Positions 1 through 6,147 of a DNA stretch of 15,661 nt are shown piece by piece. The stretch is taken from positions 1-15,661 of the forward strand of contig CAZBSH010000052.1 in NCBI GenBank assembly GCA_964494645.1, written 5' to 3'. The notes beneath the pieces were generated by a model. The model was not told the origin of the DNA. It made no database searches and saw nothing but the letters and a program-made list of their open reading frames with translations. The translations under genes and the position numbers were made by a program. How positions within the stretch are numbered: the first letter of the stretch is position 1; the number at the start of each line of letters is the position of its first letter. The stretch comes from Christensenella sp964494645. GTDB taxonomy: Bacteria > Bacillota > Clostridia > Christensenellales > Christensenellaceae.

Positions 1-46
1 AAAGTACTGCACTGGCAACGGTGTGGGAGGATAGGTAGCTGCCGGA
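1..46 (+). rRNA. rrf: 5S ribosomal RNA, 3' end (partial)
   Basis: The first ~46 bases match the 3' third of bacterial 5S rRNA. A GTACTGC block is followed by a short stem (CACTG/CGGTG) closed by a GCAA loop, then GTGTGGGAG, a TAGGT segment and a terminal GCTGCCGG. These follow the order of helix IV, loop E/D and the 3' strand of helix I in Gram-positive 5S RNAs. The 5' two thirds lie outside the window, so the closing helix cannot be checked and the exact 3' end (about base 45-47) is an estimate. The position implies an rRNA operon transcribed rightward into the window edge. The identification rests on recognising the consensus by eye. Confidence 0.85.
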
Positions 47-116
47 TTCTATTTTTCAATAATATTCTATGTGAGGGGTCCTTTTGCGTAAAGCTTAAGG
101 GCTTTTTACGTATCAA

Positions 117-149
117 AAAAACCGCTTGTTTTGACCTCAAGCGGTTTTT
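117..149. terminator. Bidirectional Rho-independent terminator between 5S rRNA and the oxidoreductase gene
   Basis: Perfect 12-base arms (117-128 and 138-149, AAAAACCGCTTG and its complement) flank a 9-base loop. T-runs appear on both strands, so it can stop the rightward rRNA operon and the leftward oxidoreductase operon, whose stop codon lies 9 bases away. A weaker A/T hairpin with a T-run (about 90-107, AAAGC/GCTTT) precedes it and may be a first stop for the rRNA transcript. Confidence 0.85.
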
Positions 150-157
150 GACGGTTA

Positions 158-1651
158 TCATGTATTACATTCAAATATAGTATTCGTATCTTTGCAAAGA
201 TGTTGAACAGCGGTCCTTCCTGTGGTCACCGCTATGGGAACTCCGCCGGGAGCCTGCATGCGTTGCCCTGCAAAATACAGACCCGAGATGGATTCCGATT
301 TTAATGGATAATTTGCTTGTGGTTTGTTGGGTTCCATGATCGTCATCCATGAACCCTTGTAGGTTCCGCAGTAACGTTCATATGTCAGCGGAGTTGCTAC
401 ATCCCATGTTGAGAACCTGTTGCGAAGTTGGGGAAACTTTTCGCTCAGGCGATCCATCACCATTTGCGCAAACTCTTTCTTTTTTTGTTCGTAACTCCCA
501 TCTTGCTTGGCATTTTTCCAAAAGCTATATGTATTTGTGTCTGCTAAAAAAACAGCAGTGAGCGCACTGCACCCTTTGGGAGCGTAACCTTCAAAGGATG
601 CATAGTTGTTGATGCCTAAAATGTTGTGTGCTTCTCCTGCGAAATTGATCGGCGTATCAAGAGGAAGCAAAAAATTCTCAGGCAGATCACTAAGATCGGT
701 TTCGACGCCCAGACAAAGGAAGGTGTCTAAGATTGGTTTTGTGACAGAACGCATCACGTCTGTCCAAGGTTCATGAAAGGGAGGGTCGAATAGGGAATCG
801 ATCGCGGTCATGGCATCAGTGGTGACAATCACTGCATCTGTGAGTAGTTCTTTCCCATTGCATATGACTGCCACTGCTTTGTCATTGGTCGTTACGATGC
901 GATCAACGTGCGTTTTATATTCGATGTGCCCACCCAAACCTGTAAAGCGATCTGCCATGCGTTGCGCCATGGCGAGGGAACCGCCTTTGGGATATCCTGC
1001 GTCGCCGGCAGACAAGCCGCCTAATGTAAAGAGAATCGAATTTGCTGCAAATGTTCCGCTGCCTATAATGTTTTGCAGTACGTTACGAATACCGGGATGC
1101 TTGAATTGTGCAACATATTGTGCGCAGGATAGTTTTGCAAGCGCGTTCATGCGCGGTAATGCAGACACCATAGAAAACAGCATAGAAAGGGGCGGAGCGT
1201 TCTTGTGCTTGACCTGCACGCCCTTTATATCCATGATAGGCATAGCCATTTTGCCAAATTTACGGATGTCCTTGCACAGGGAGCGAATCATTTTTGCATC
1301 CTGCGGTGAGACAGACAGCAAATGCTGCTCAAGCTTATCCGGATCGCGATACAAACAAATGTTTGTGTTGCCATCAAGATAAGTGAAGAAAGGATCACGG
1401 TTATAGATGGACGTATCTTCGTCGAGGGCACCCGTCTCGCGCCACAAACGGTTGAGAGGAACGCGGGGAGAAGACCCGACCAGCCAGTGAAGACCGCCTT
1501 CAAACAGATAGCCGTTGCGTTTCCAACTTGTTGAATTGCCACCGGCAATGGTATGCTGCTCTAAGATTGTTGCGTCAAACCCGCTACGACGCGCATAGAC
1601 ACCTGCGGACAGTCCGGCGATCCCGCCGCCTATAATGATTACTTTTTTCAT
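158..1651 (-). CDS. FAD-dependent oxidoreductase, phytoene desaturase / CrtI-like family
   Basis: This 497-residue protein belongs to the NAD(P)/FAD-dependent amine-oxidase/phytoene-desaturase group. The N-terminus has the Rossmann dinucleotide motif GGGIAGLSAG (about residues 8-17), ending in the acidic residue of ILEQH that binds the FAD ribose. A glycine-rich YPKGGSLAMAQRMADRF stretch (about 220-236) is typical of the family. The C-terminal FAD-closing segment GLYFAGQRMQAPGGVPIA sits at about 457-474. Length is normal and no transmembrane helix is evident. Substrate cannot be read from sequence; relatives saturate or desaturate isoprenoid and retinoid-like chains. The ATG overlaps the TetR stop by four bases (ATGA) and follows a strong AAGGAG site inside the TetR gene, so the two are one operon and probably translationally coupled. 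The repressor therefore likely controls this enzyme. Family call is firm, substrate unknown. Confidence 0.85.
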   Translation of the reverse strand: MKKVIIIGGGIAGLSAGVYARRSGFDATILEQHTIAGGNSTSWKRNGYLFEGGLHWLVGSSPRVPLNRLWRETGALDEDTSIYNRDPFFTYLDGNTNICLYRDPDKLEQHLLSVSPQDAKMIRSLCKDIRKFGKMAMPIMDIKGVQVKHKNAPPLSMLFSMVSALPRMNALAKLSCAQYVAQFKHPGIRNVLQNIIGSGTFAANSILFTLGGLSAGDAGYPKGGSLAMAQRMADRFTGLGGHIEYKTHVDRIVTTNDKAVAVICNGKELLTDAVIVTTDAMTAIDSLFDPPFHEPWTDVMRSVTKPILDTFLCLGVETDLSDLPENFLLPLDTPINFAGEAHNILGINNYASFEGYAPKGCSALTAVFLADTNTYSFWKNAKQDGSYEQKKKEFAQMVMDRLSEKFPQLRNRFSTWDVATPLTYERYCGTYKGSWMTIMEPNKPQANYPLKSESISGLYFAGQRMQAPGGVPIAVTTGRTAVQHLCKDTNTIFECNT

Positions 1652-2226
1652 GATTTTCTCCTTATGATATCAATGATCCATTCGCTTTTTGGGCAGGGCA
1701 TGTTGTAAAGCGCAACGGCTTGCGCAGCACCTTGGATTGCCGTCCAGTAGGCGACAGAGAGGGCAAGAGGATCGCCCTCTCTGATCGTGCCCTCTCGTTG
1801 CCCCGCCTTTATCATGGGAACGGAGACTTCGTAATAATTGATCCGTTGGATCATTTTTTGGATGGGAGCAGGCGTTGCATCGCTCGAAAAAGCCTGATTC
1901 ATCAGCACAAACATTTTCGCTGTAAATGGACTTTGCAAGATTCCCGCGAATATCTTCGAGCACATTTGCTCAAAGAATGCGAAGGGCGGCAGACTGCGTA
2001 GCTGCTCTGTCATAGATTCCGGTCCGGCTATGCCAATATGTATCAACTCTTCATACAGGTGCTCTTTAGAAGGGAAATAATGGAACAGTAAGCCGGTGCT
2101 CATTCCGGCTGCCTCAGAAATATCGCTGATTTTTGTTGCAGAATAGCCTTTATGTATGAAAAGGTCGAGCGCAACATTCAGGATTTGCATACGTCGTTGT
2201 TCTTTTTGTTCTGCACGTTTGTTCAC
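1648..2226 (-). CDS. TetR-family transcriptional regulator
   Basis: This 192-residue protein has the TetR N-terminal DNA-binding domain. Helix 1 (RRMQILNVALDLFIHKGY, about 11-28) leads into the helix-turn-helix around residues 31-55, with the AAGMSTGLLFHYFPSKEHL signature. The C-terminal half (about 60-192) is the variable ligand-binding and dimerisation domain and gives no clue to the ligand. The start is GTG at 2226; in-frame ATG codons further in would remove helix 1, and only a weak GGAT lies upstream. It is first in an operon with the FAD oxidoreductase, and a perfect inverted repeat overlaps its promoter, so autorepression with the oxidoreductase as main target is the simplest reading. 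The ligand may be a hydrophobic substrate of that enzyme, which is inference. Confidence 0.9.
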   Translation of the reverse strand: MNKRAEQKEQRRMQILNVALDLFIHKGYSATKISDISEAAGMSTGLLFHYFPSKEHLYEELIHIGIAGPESMTEQLRSLPPFAFFEQMCSKIFAGILQSPFTAKMFVLMNQAFSSDATPAPIQKMIQRINYYEVSVPMIKAGQREGTIREGDPLALSVAYWTAIQGAAQAVALYNMPCPKSEWIIDIIRRKS

Positions 2227-2243
2227 TTGTTAAACATCCATTC

Positions 2244-2261
2244 ATTGAATTTTAATTCAAT
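2244..2261. promoter_or_regulatory. Palindromic operator candidate in the tetR promoter
   Basis: A perfect inverted repeat ATTGAATT-TT-AATTCAAT overlaps the downstream edge of the tetR -10 element, where a bound repressor would block RNA polymerase. A second perfect 10-base palindrome, TATACGTATA (2264-2273), lies in the spacer between -10 and -35. TetR proteins usually bind their own promoter at palindromes of about 15-20 bases, so the first is favoured by length. Its base composition is very A/T rich, which weakens it somewhat. Confidence 0.6.
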
Positions 2262-2287
2262 TATATACGTATAAAATAATATGTCAA
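2260..2287 (-). promoter_or_regulatory. Near-consensus promoter of the tetR-oxidoreductase operon
   Basis: Read on the minus strand, TTGACA (2282-2287) and TATAAT (2260-2265) are separated by 16 bases. Both hexamers match consensus exactly. A promoter this strong normally needs a repressor, which fits the overlapping palindromes and the TetR gene downstream. Confidence 0.8.
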
Positions 2288-2340
2288 CAAAAAGTTTTTA
2301 TGATTGCTTCTGAAAGGGGTTCATTATTGAGCGGAGGCTG

Positions 2341-2349
2341 TGGTATAAT
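2341..2349 (+). promoter_or_regulatory. Extended -10 promoter of ogt
   Basis: TGGTATAAT provides the TGn extension plus a perfect -10 hexamer. No good -35 lies 16-18 bases upstream, as is common for extended -10 promoters. Transcription would begin near 2356, so the ATG at 2358 would be practically leaderless and the ATG at 2379 is preferred. Confidence 0.6.
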
Positions 2350-2378
2350 CCGGTTATATGCAAAAAGGATGGAGTGAA

Positions 2379-2831
2379 ATGGAAAAATTTGCGTTTTACA
2401 GTTTTGTATTTGGTATGTTAAAAATAGGATATACGGATACGAGCGTTGTATCCGTATGCCGGGCAGGGTGCGTCGATGCGCCGGATGTACATTCGGAACT
2501 TTCAGACCGAGTGTTTGGGCAGATTTGCGAATATCTTGACGGAAAGCGAAAGACTTTTGATTTCCCGTATGAGTTGAAAGGTACGATATTTCAAAACAAG
2601 GTATGGGAGGCGCTTTGCGCGATACCGTATGGACAGACACGCACTTATAAGCAGATTGCGCAAGCGGTGGGAAATCCAAATGCCGGTCGTGCGGTAGGGA
2701 TGGCAAATCACAACAATCCGATCATGATCGTTGTTCCGTGTCATCGGGTCGTTGGCGTGAATGGCGCTTTGACGGGATACGCTGGCGGCATTGAAATGAA
2801 GCGGGCTTTGCTGGAGCTTGAGCAAAGGTAA
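2379..2831 (+). CDS. ogt: Methylated-DNA--protein-cysteine methyltransferase (O6-alkylguanine DNA alkyltransferase)
   Basis: This suicide repair enzyme transfers the alkyl group from O6-alkylguanine in DNA to its own cysteine. The 150-residue protein carries the invariant active-site motif PCHRVV (acceptor Cys121). Ahead of it is the DNA-binding helix-turn-helix YKQIAQAVGNPNAGRAVG (about 90-107), whose Arg104 matches the 'arginine finger' that flips the base. GALTGYAGG follows (129-137). The N-terminal region (1-65) is the poorly conserved ribonuclease-like domain. An in-frame ATG exists at 2358, but the ATG at 2379 has an AGGATGGAG ribosome site in the right place and sits sensibly after the promoter. 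No Ada-type N-terminal zinc domain or AraC domain is fused, so it is a constitutive Ogt-type enzyme. It is a single-gene unit divergent from tetR. Confidence 0.93.
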   Translation: MEKFAFYSFVFGMLKIGYTDTSVVSVCRAGCVDAPDVHSELSDRVFGQICEYLDGKRKTFDFPYELKGTIFQNKVWEALCAIPYGQTRTYKQIAQAVGNPNAGRAVGMANHNNPIMIVVPCHRVVGVNGALTGYAGGIEMKRALLELEQR

Positions 2832-2843
2832 GATGAAATATCA

Positions 2844-2879
2844 AAAAAACGGTCGATGGATTTCCATCGACCGTTTTTT
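2844..2879. terminator. Bidirectional terminator between ogt and the InlB-repeat gene
   Basis: The stem GGTCGATGG/CCATCGACC (2851-2859 and 2864-2872) closes a 4-base loop, with an A-run on the left and a T-run on the right extending the pairing. It serves both convergent genes: ogt ends 12 bases before it and the minus-strand gene ends 15 bases after it. Confidence 0.9.
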
Positions 2880-2893
2880 GATCTGTTTTATCT

Positions 2894-3811
2894 TCAGCGA
2901 CGCGGATGCCTGCTGTAAGTTCTGCGCTTTCTGCGCCTTACGATGCGGACGCGACGGATAATGCGCATGACGATCACAAAGGCAACAAAGCCGACACCAA
3001 CCCAAATCAATATCCATATGAGCGTATAACCATAGCTGCGCTCAAAAAGCGCGCCAAGCGAACGGTTTTCATCAAGATTCAGGTTATAGCTTTCCTCTGT
3101 ACTGATGATTTTACCGGGCGAGCCAATATCGTACCAGCCCGCAAAGCGATAACCATCCGCAGGTGTTGCTGTGACGGTGACGACACTGCCGCCTGAGAAG
3201 GTTCCCCCACCTGAAACACTGCCGCATTCTTGCGGACTGACCGTTAAATCCAGCGTATAGCTCGCAGAAAATCTTGCGACAAGCTGTAGATCGGTCTGTA
3301 CCTGAAAGCCGTAAGAAGCTTCGGCGCTGACCGGGTCGGCAGAAGTGGCGCCGGCATCAAACCATCCGATAAATGTATAGTTTTCGTTGGGCTGTGCAGT
3401 CACTGTGACTGCATCGTTTTGCATATATTCTCCGCTCCCGCTTTGGGAAACGGTGCCGCCGCCCTCAGGATCGGCAGAGAGAGTTACCGTATATTTTTTG
3501 TCGAAGCGCGCGATGAATGTGCGGTCTTGCTCTAATGAATAAACAAATTCAGGATCTGTGGTGACAGGGGTGGACATATCGTCCTCTTTGAACCAACCTG
3601 CAAAAACATACCCTTCCGCAGGGGCTGCGCTGAGTGCGGCGTTTTTTCCGGCAGAATAGGTGCCGCCGCCGGATACCGTTCCCGTTCCCTCGGTTTCGGC
3701 TTTGACAGTGACGGTATAAGAACCGCCTGAAGAAGACGCAGGCGCGGCAAAGGCTGTCGCACAGGACAGCGTAATCATAAGTGTCAGTAAAATGCAAATA
3801 AGCTTTCTCAT
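2894..3811 (-). CDS. Membrane-anchored surface protein with three InlB B-type repeats
   Basis: The 305-residue protein starts with a Sec signal peptide (KLICILLTLMITLSCATAFA, cleavage probably after AFA at 23). Three repeats of about 75 residues follow (31-103, 107-181, 184-257). Each has the pattern YTVTV..P.GGGTVSGGGTY, then a central A.P..GY.FAGWF and a closing ..ARF, as in the beta-grasp 'InlB B-repeat' families. A transmembrane helix (about 262-283) and an arginine-rich tail (RRVRIVRRRKRR, 286-297) end the protein, placing the repeats outside and the basic tail in the cytoplasm. There is no LPXTG sortase motif. Such repeats occur in adhesins and cell-wall proteins, but the role here is unknown. 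A good AGAGGAG site precedes the ATG, and it is transcribed alone from a consensus-like promoter. Confidence 0.8.
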   Translation of the reverse strand: MRKLICILLTLMITLSCATAFAAPASSSGGSYTVTVKAETEGTGTVSGGGTYSAGKNAALSAAPAEGYVFAGWFKEDDMSTPVTTDPEFVYSLEQDRTFIARFDKKYTVTLSADPEGGGTVSQSGSGEYMQNDAVTVTAQPNENYTFIGWFDAGATSADPVSAEASYGFQVQTDLQLVARFSASYTLDLTVSPQECGSVSGGGTFSGGSVVTVTATPADGYRFAGWYDIGSPGKIISTEESYNLNLDENRSLGALFERSYGYTLIWILIWVGVGFVAFVIVMRIIRRVRIVRRRKRRTYSRHPRR

Positions 3812-3839
3812 GTATGATCTCCTCTAATTTCTATGTAAG

Positions 3840-3868
3840 ATTCTATCTGTATTCATCGAATGTGTCAA
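3840..3868 (-). promoter_or_regulatory. Promoter of the InlB-repeat protein gene
   Basis: On the minus strand TTGACA (3863-3868) and TAGAAT (3840-3845) are 17 bases apart, a near-perfect vegetative promoter. The short leader then carries AGAGGAG 7 bases before the ATG. Confidence 0.75.
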
Positions 3869-3911
3869 ATCGTTCAGGGAAAGCTTTAAAAAAAGTTAAT
3901 ATTCCGGACAT

Positions 3912-3938
3912 AACTTTTCGAAAAGTTGGTTATATAAT
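3912..3938 (+). promoter_or_regulatory. msrA promoter with a 16-base palindrome upstream of -10
   Basis: A perfect -10 TATAAT (3933-3938) has no recognisable -35 at 16-18 bases upstream (ATAACT at 17). That position is instead occupied by a perfect 16-base palindrome, AACTTTTCGAAAAGTT (3912-3927). The arrangement suggests a regulator site, either a repressor or a spacer-binding activator. A small repeat CCTAA-CAA-TTAGG (3947-3959) follows near the expected start of transcription. Confidence 0.55.
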
Positions 3939-3975
3939 AGATAACACCTAACAATTAGGAAAGAAGGAACGTCGA

Positions 3976-4494
3976 ATGAAAGAAATTTATCTGGCCGGCG
4001 GATGTTTTTGGGGATTGCAAAAATATTTTGATTGTGTGGCGGGTGTACTGGAGACGCAAACAGGCTATGCGAATGGTACGATAAACGATCCGAGCTACGT
4101 ACAGGTATGTTGTGGGGATACAGGGTTTGCAGAGGCGATCCGCCTGCGTTATGATGAAACCGAGATTGGGCTTGCGGACGTGCTGCATCTGTATTTCCAC
4201 GTTATCGACCCTACGGTAAAGAACAGACAGGGCAACGACGTAGGGGAGCAGTATCGTACAGGCGTCTACTATTCGGATAACGCAGACGAACCTGTTATTC
4301 GAGCGTATGTGGAAAAGGAACAACAAAAATATAAAGAGCCTATTGTAACGGAGGTTATGCCGCTTAAGAACTATTATACGGCGGAGGAATATCATCAGAA
4401 ATATCTCGACAAATATCCGACCGGGTATTGTCATATTGGCAAGGAGGAGTTTAACTATGCAGGAACTTACGAACCGCGATATGCCGGAATATAA
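3976..4494 (+). CDS. msrA: Peptide-methionine (S)-S-oxide reductase MsrA
   Basis: MsrA reduces the S-epimer of methionine sulfoxide in proteins and as free amino acid, using thioredoxin-type reductants. The 172-residue protein has the catalytic motif GGCFWG at its N-terminus (Cys10), then the TGYANG block and the conserved glutamate of TGFAEAI (Glu53). The usual histidine in that last motif (TGHAE) is phenylalanine here; the glutamate is kept, so activity is expected. Near the C-terminus DKYPTGYCHIG matches the family. Candidate resolving cysteines (45, 46, 143-147 region) exist. The ATG has an AAGGA site. It is the first gene of a two-gene operon, with msrB beginning inside its last 38 bases. 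Confidence 0.95.
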   Translation: MKEIYLAGGCFWGLQKYFDCVAGVLETQTGYANGTINDPSYVQVCCGDTGFAEAIRLRYDETEIGLADVLHLYFHVIDPTVKNRQGNDVGEQYRTGVYYSDNADEPVIRAYVEKEQQKYKEPIVTEVMPLKNYYTAEEYHQKYLDKYPTGYCHIGKEEFNYAGTYEPRYAGI

Positions 4495-4951
4495 GAGACC
4501 TTCGGAAGAAGAATTGCGCAGCAGCCTAAGCGAAGAGCAGTATTATGTGATGTGTGAAGAGGGTACGGAGCACCCATATACAAGTGAGTATTGGGAGAAT
4601 GAACGAGAGGGAATATATGTGGATGCCGCAACAGGGCAACCTCTGTTTACCTCGTTTGATAAATTTCCGTCCGAATGTGGCTGGCCGAGTTTTTCCGGTC
4701 CGATCAGCGAAGACTTTGTGACAGCGCGCCGTGACTTGTCACATGGGATGGTACGCACAGAGGTGAGAAGCAGTGCGGGTGATTTTCATTTGGGACATGT
4801 ATTTGACGACGGACCAAAGGAGCGCGGTGGACTTAGGTATTGCATCAATGGCGCGGCGATCCGCTTTGTTCCGGAAGCGGATATGGAGATAGAGGGGTAT
4901 GCTTATCTGGCGCCCTATTACAAAAAGCGGAAAGCAGAGCAGCAGAAATAA
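4457..4951 (+). CDS. msrB: Peptide-methionine (R)-S-oxide reductase MsrB
   Basis: MsrB reduces the R-epimer of methionine sulfoxide, complementing MsrA. The 164-residue protein has the catalytic cysteine in RYCINGAAIRF (Cys129), the substrate motif GWPSF (76-80) and the histidines of DFHLGHVFDDGP (109-120). A cysteine at 74 (SECGWPSF) fits the resolving cysteine of many Gram-positive MsrB. The CxxC pair that binds structural zinc in other forms is absent: GIYVDAATGQPLF has none, so this is the non-zinc form. The ATG at 4457 is chosen because AAGGAGG lies 9 bases ahead; an in-frame TTG at 4436 has no such site. It overlaps msrA by 38 bases in another frame, so the two are separate coupled genes, not a fusion. 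Confidence 0.94.
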   Translation: MQELTNRDMPEYKRPSEEELRSSLSEEQYYVMCEEGTEHPYTSEYWENEREGIYVDAATGQPLFTSFDKFPSECGWPSFSGPISEDFVTARRDLSHGMVRTEVRSSAGDFHLGHVFDDGPKERGGLRYCINGAAIRFVPEADMEIEGYAYLAPYYKKRKAEQQK

Positions 4952-4957
4952 CCAATC

Positions 4958-4989
4958 AAAAAGACGCGGATATATTCCGCGTCTTTTTT
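4958..4989. terminator. Bidirectional terminator between msrB and degV
   Basis: Arms AAAAAGACGCGGA (4958-4970) and its complement with T-run (4976-4989) surround a 5-base loop. It lies immediately after the msrB stop and 13 bases from the degV stop on the other strand, so it serves both. Confidence 0.9.
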
Positions 4990-5001
4990 GCGTTATTCTG
5001 A

Positions 5002-5892
5002 TTATTTAAACTTTGTATCGACACGCTGTTTGCCGACATAATGGATATTGACCGTACCGGGACCGGAATGAGCGCCGATCACAGGACCGGTATAGTTGAT
5101 GAGCGTTTCCTTTACCGTGGGGAAACGTTCGCGGATGAGCTGTGCAACATATTCCGCGTCCTCGGGCGAGTCCCCATGACCGACATACACGATCTGACCG
5201 TCAGGGTTGTCCACATCCTCTTCCATTTTGTTGACCATTTCGATCAAAGATTTTTTCCGCCCGCGGATTTTTTCGACGGGAATGATCTTTCCTTCGTTGT
5301 TAAATGCAAGCACAGGCTTGATATTGAGCATGGTACCTAAAAAAGCGCTGGCGCGCGATACCCTTCCGCCGCGCCGAAGGTGTTCTAAGCTTTCAACGGC
5401 AAACCAGTGCGTGATTTTCCATTTCAACTCTTCGGCGTAAGCGCCAGCCTGCTCCAGAGTCGCGCCCTCTTCCTTTTTGAGCATCACAAGATGGACAAAA
5501 AGACCGTAACCGCGCGAAGCTGAAAGGGAGTCCACAACTTTGACCGTTCGCCCCGGATATTTTTGCATCAGCTGTTCCGAGACCATCACAGCGTTGTCAT
5601 AAGAGCCGGAAAGACCGGAGGAGAACTCAAGGTGCAGGACATCTTTCCCCGCTTCCAGAAACGGTGTAAAAAATGCAATATAACGATCCGCATTCACCAT
5701 GGATGTAGTGGGCATGGAGCCGGCACGGACCTTTTCATAAAAATCGTGGGTGGAAATAGAAACGCCTTGATCGTCATAATATTCTTTCCCGTCCATAAAA
5801 AACTGATAAGGAAGTACAGTAATATTATGTTCTTTGGCGAATTCGGTAGGGAGGTCAGCAGTGGAGCTGCATGTAATCACATAATCTGCCAT
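5002..5892 (-). CDS. DegV-family fatty-acid-binding protein (FakB-like)
   Basis: The 296-residue protein has the full DegV fold. Family landmarks are the N-terminal CSSTADLP (8-15), the PTTSMVN loop (61-67) and SSGLSGSY (91-98). EHLRRGGRVSRASAFLG follows (about 170-186), and the C-terminal HSGPGT (275-280) completes them. DegV proteins bind a fatty acid in a deep tunnel. The FakB members present it to the kinase FakA for phosphorylation and entry into phospholipid synthesis. Whether this copy works with FakA is unknown, as no fakA is nearby. The ATG at 5892 has a GGAG site 9 bases upstream; an in-frame TTG at 5907 has none. It is a monocistronic gene convergent with msrB. Confidence 0.9.
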   Translation of the reverse strand: MADYVITCSSTADLPTEFAKEHNITVLPYQFFMDGKEYYDDQGVSISTHDFYEKVRAGSMPTTSMVNADRYIAFFTPFLEAGKDVLHLEFSSGLSGSYDNAVMVSEQLMQKYPGRTVKVVDSLSASRGYGLFVHLVMLKKEEGATLEQAGAYAEELKWKITHWFAVESLEHLRRGGRVSRASAFLGTMLNIKPVLAFNNEGKIIPVEKIRGRKKSLIEMVNKMEEDVDNPDGQIVYVGHGDSPEDAEYVAQLIRERFPTVKETLINYTGPVIGAHSGPGTVNIHYVGKQRVDTKFK

Positions 5893-5939
5893 CTGTTTGG
5901 TCTCCAATCTATGATATTTCAGGTTTTGATAATACTAAT

Positions 5940-5969
5940 ATTGTATCATTGAAGGGGCGGGAAAATCAA
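5940..5969 (-). promoter_or_regulatory. Promoter of degV
   Basis: On the minus strand TTGATT (5964-5969) and TACAAT (5940-5945) are 18 bases apart, and a TG dinucleotide one base ahead of the -10 gives an extended -10. Confidence 0.6.
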
Positions 5970-6038
5970 GGGATTACGGGGAAACGCAAAAACGAAAAAA
6001 AATTATTTTGAATTTGCATTTTGAAGCGAGAATAGTAC

Positions 6039-6067
6039 TTGCTTTCGGTCAGGTTTTGTATTAGAAT
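6039..6067 (+). promoter_or_regulatory. Promoter of the aminotransferase / citrate-synthase-like operon
   Basis: TTGCTT (6039-6044) and TAGAAT (6062-6067) are 17 bases apart. Transcription would start near 6074, leaving a leader of about 74 bases before the ATG. Confidence 0.55.
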
Positions 6068-6091
6068 GAATATGCTAATAGTGCGATAGAC

Positions 6092-6107
6092 GTGCGCGAA
6101 AGCGTAC
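6092..6107 (+). other. GNRA-capped hairpin in the aminotransferase leader
   Basis: GTGCGC-GAAA-GCGTAC can form a six-base-pair stem (one G-U pair) closed by a stable GAAA tetraloop. It lies in the predicted 5' leader, 41 bases before the ATG. It has no T-run and is no terminator. It may stabilise the mRNA or be incidental; nothing here matches a T-box or known riboswitch. Confidence 0.35.
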
Positions 6108-6147
6108 TTATATAAGATTGATATCGTTATTTTATCGGAGGTACAAA

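Noticed and set aside
810..1382. Long + strand open frame (190 codons)
   Set aside because: It lies wholly antisense to the FAD oxidoreductase, has no ribosome site and its peptide resembles no family.
2358..2378. Upstream ATG for ogt
   Set aside because: It would sit about two bases from the predicted transcription start; the ATG at 2379 has a proper ribosome site.
2284..2706. Minus-strand open frame (140 codons) opposite ogt
   Set aside because: It is a shadow of ogt; its predicted protein is low in recognisable motifs and it would run through the tetR/ogt promoter region.
5893..5907. TTG start extending degV by five residues
   Set aside because: No ribosome site precedes it, whereas GGAG is well placed for the ATG at 5892.
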